A stretch of 64,000 bases of DNA, taken from Lysinibacillus piscis (lineage in GTDB: Bacteria; Bacillota; Bacilli; Bacillales_A; Planococcaceae). The DNA is taken from the NCBI RefSeq assembly GCF_026012395.1, contig NZ_BRZA01000001.1, positions 186,001 through 250,000 of the forward strand, read 5' to 3'. Of this stretch, positions 63,053 through 64,000 are shown in pieces (position 1 is the first letter of the stretch; every line of letters begins with the position of its first letter). Below the pieces are notes generated by a model. It saw only the letters and a program-made list of their open reading frames with translations, made no database searches and was not told the DNA's origin. Position numbers and translations under genes: made by a program.

Positions 63053-64000
63053 TCATTTTGGCTCTTGTTCATCTACTTTTTGAATTCTTTCTAGCATTGT
63101 TGGATGTGTATAGCGGAACCATTTCACAAGTGTAGGTGGATTGACTTCACTCAAGCCAGCAATCGTCAGCTTTTGAAAAGCCGTCACTGCTGCTTGCTTA
63201 TCCTTTGTGAGAGCAATGGCATAATCATCTGCTCTTATCTCCTGATACCTTGACACATAATTTGACAATGGGTTAGACAGAAATAGTAACATGGATAACA
63301 TCAGTAAAAACAGTGGAAATGAACGAATATCACTTAATTTATCAATGTGTAACAACCGTCCATAGCGTGCAATCAGCCATGTCATCCCTTTCGCTGTCAG
63401 CCAAAAGCCTACAAATGCTAAGGCTAAATAACCCGTTATGCCCCAATAAACATGTTTTTCCACATAATGCCCCATCTCGTGTGCCATAATAAATAGCACC
63501 TCATCCTCAGATAAACGGTTCAAGGTTGTGTCCCATAGCACAATTCTAGCGTTACTACCAATGCCCGCTACATAAGCATTTAAAGCATTGGTTTTCTCTG
63601 CCATATTGACTTCATAGACATGTGTAGCTGGTATATGTGCCTGTCCAGCAAATGCTAAAATTTTTGCCTCTAGCTCCTTGTCCTTCAACGGATAAAAATC
63701 ATTGTATAATGGTGCAATGACTACAGGCTGAATAAACGTTACAAAGAGCGTCATTGGAATCATCAATAACCAAGCATATAGCCACCAACGTTTTGCACTT
63801 TTACGAATCAGCCAATATAACACGGTTACGATAATAAACGTTGTCACAAAGTTAACACCAAAATCAACCAGACCATCTCGTAGCCATGATGACAATGTTT
63901 GTGTACTAATCCCATAGCTTTTACTAAGTGAATAGCGATAATAATTGAACGGTAGCAACACAATATACAGGAAACCTGACAGGAAAAATAAATAGCCTGC
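63053..64000 (-). CDS. M48 family (Ste24/CAAX-type) metalloprotease, N-terminus cut by window edge
   Basis: At least 316 residues visible, no stop before base 64000, so the start lies beyond the window. A hydrophobic N-terminal part with several membrane helices (Peptidase_M48_N type) precedes the zinc motif HEMGHYVEKH, with the third zinc ligand glutamate expected in EIRADDYA. This is the integral-membrane M48 type that includes CAAX protease homologues and HtpX relatives; the bacterial substrates are not predicted. It lies just upstream of yitT. Confidence 0.93.
   Translation of the reverse strand, partial: AGYLFFLSGFLYIVLLPFNYYRYSLSKSYGISTQTLSSWLRDGLVDFGVNFVTTFIIVTVLYWLIRKSAKRWWLYAWLLMIPMTLFVTFIQPVVIAPLYNDFYPLKDKELEAKILAFAGQAHIPATHVYEVNMAEKTNALNAYVAGIGSNARIVLWDTTLNRLSEDEVLFIMAHEMGHYVEKHVYWGITGYLALAFVGFWLTAKGMTWLIARYGRLLHIDKLSDIRSFPLFLLMLSMLLFLSNPLSNYVSRYQEIRADDYAIALTKDKQAAVTAFQKLTIAGLSEVNPPTLVKWFRYTHPTMLERIQKVDEQEPK

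Overview
The window is a low-GC Bacillota chromosome segment, most likely Lysinibacillus or another Planococcaceae/Bacillaceae endospore former. It carries sporulation and germination genes (spoIVA, sleB, ypeB, prsW), menaquinone/heptaprenyl synthesis genes and strong AGGAGG-type ribosome sites. Its first 31 kb follows the Bacillus subtilis order cheR-ndk-hepT-menG-hepS-mtrB-folE-hbs-spoIVA-yphF-yphE-gpsA-der-ypfD-cmk-ypfA-ypeB-sleB-prsW, then ypdA-ypbG-ypbE-recQ-ypbB-fer. The genus is an inference from gene content; there is no rRNA or tRNA in the window to test it.

1-31 kb is mostly core genome on the minus strand: chemotaxis (partial cheR), nucleotide and isoprenoid metabolism, the trp RNA-binding protein, HU, spore coat base plate, GTPase Der, S1 protein, a PilZ c-di-GMP receptor and the spore cortex lytic pair. 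ansA stands alone on plus. A pyruvate phosphate dikinase with its regulatory kinase/phosphatase follows, then a GNAT/aminotransferase fusion gene next to plsY. The spoIVA and sleB upstream regions have good sigma-E-like and sigma-G-like promoters.

31-41 kb holds fabI with a FapR-like operator just after its promoter, two chemoreceptor-type proteins, a GNAT, a flotillin/NfeD pair behind a near-perfect sigma-W promoter, and an ABC-F ATPase. The ABC-F gene is preceded by a promoter, a 46-codon leader ORF and an intrinsic terminator, the layout of an antibiotic-responsive attenuator.

41.9-48.5 kb is a co-directional array of seven genes. Several belong to families found as immunity proteins of polymorphic toxins (SUKH/SMI1, DUF1963, DUF4303, CbrC, DUF5713), and no toxin gene is visible. 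A small DUF2089/YvlB-type regulatory operon follows at 48.9-49.9 kb.

50.2-59.4 kb is a LytTR-DUF3021-ABC ATPase-ABC permease operon that is broken twice. A third copy of a 7-bp repeat just after the LytTR start codon puts the gene out of frame. A ~6.5-kb element has inserted exactly in the Walker A (P-loop) codons of the ATPase. The element carries a large serine recombinase at its left edge, a nonsense-containing small ORF, secreted and lipoprotein cargo, and a GC-rich cluster of inverted repeats that resembles a relic transfer origin. Removing the element at the shared AATGG(G/C)GCAGG sequence would restore a 305-residue ATPase with GTNGAGKSTT.

59.5-64 kb has a membrane-protein gene split by a 9-T tract, two unknown proteins (one secreted), a YitT transporter-like protein and a partial M48 protease. 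No CRISPR, tRNA, rRNA or complete insertion sequence was seen.
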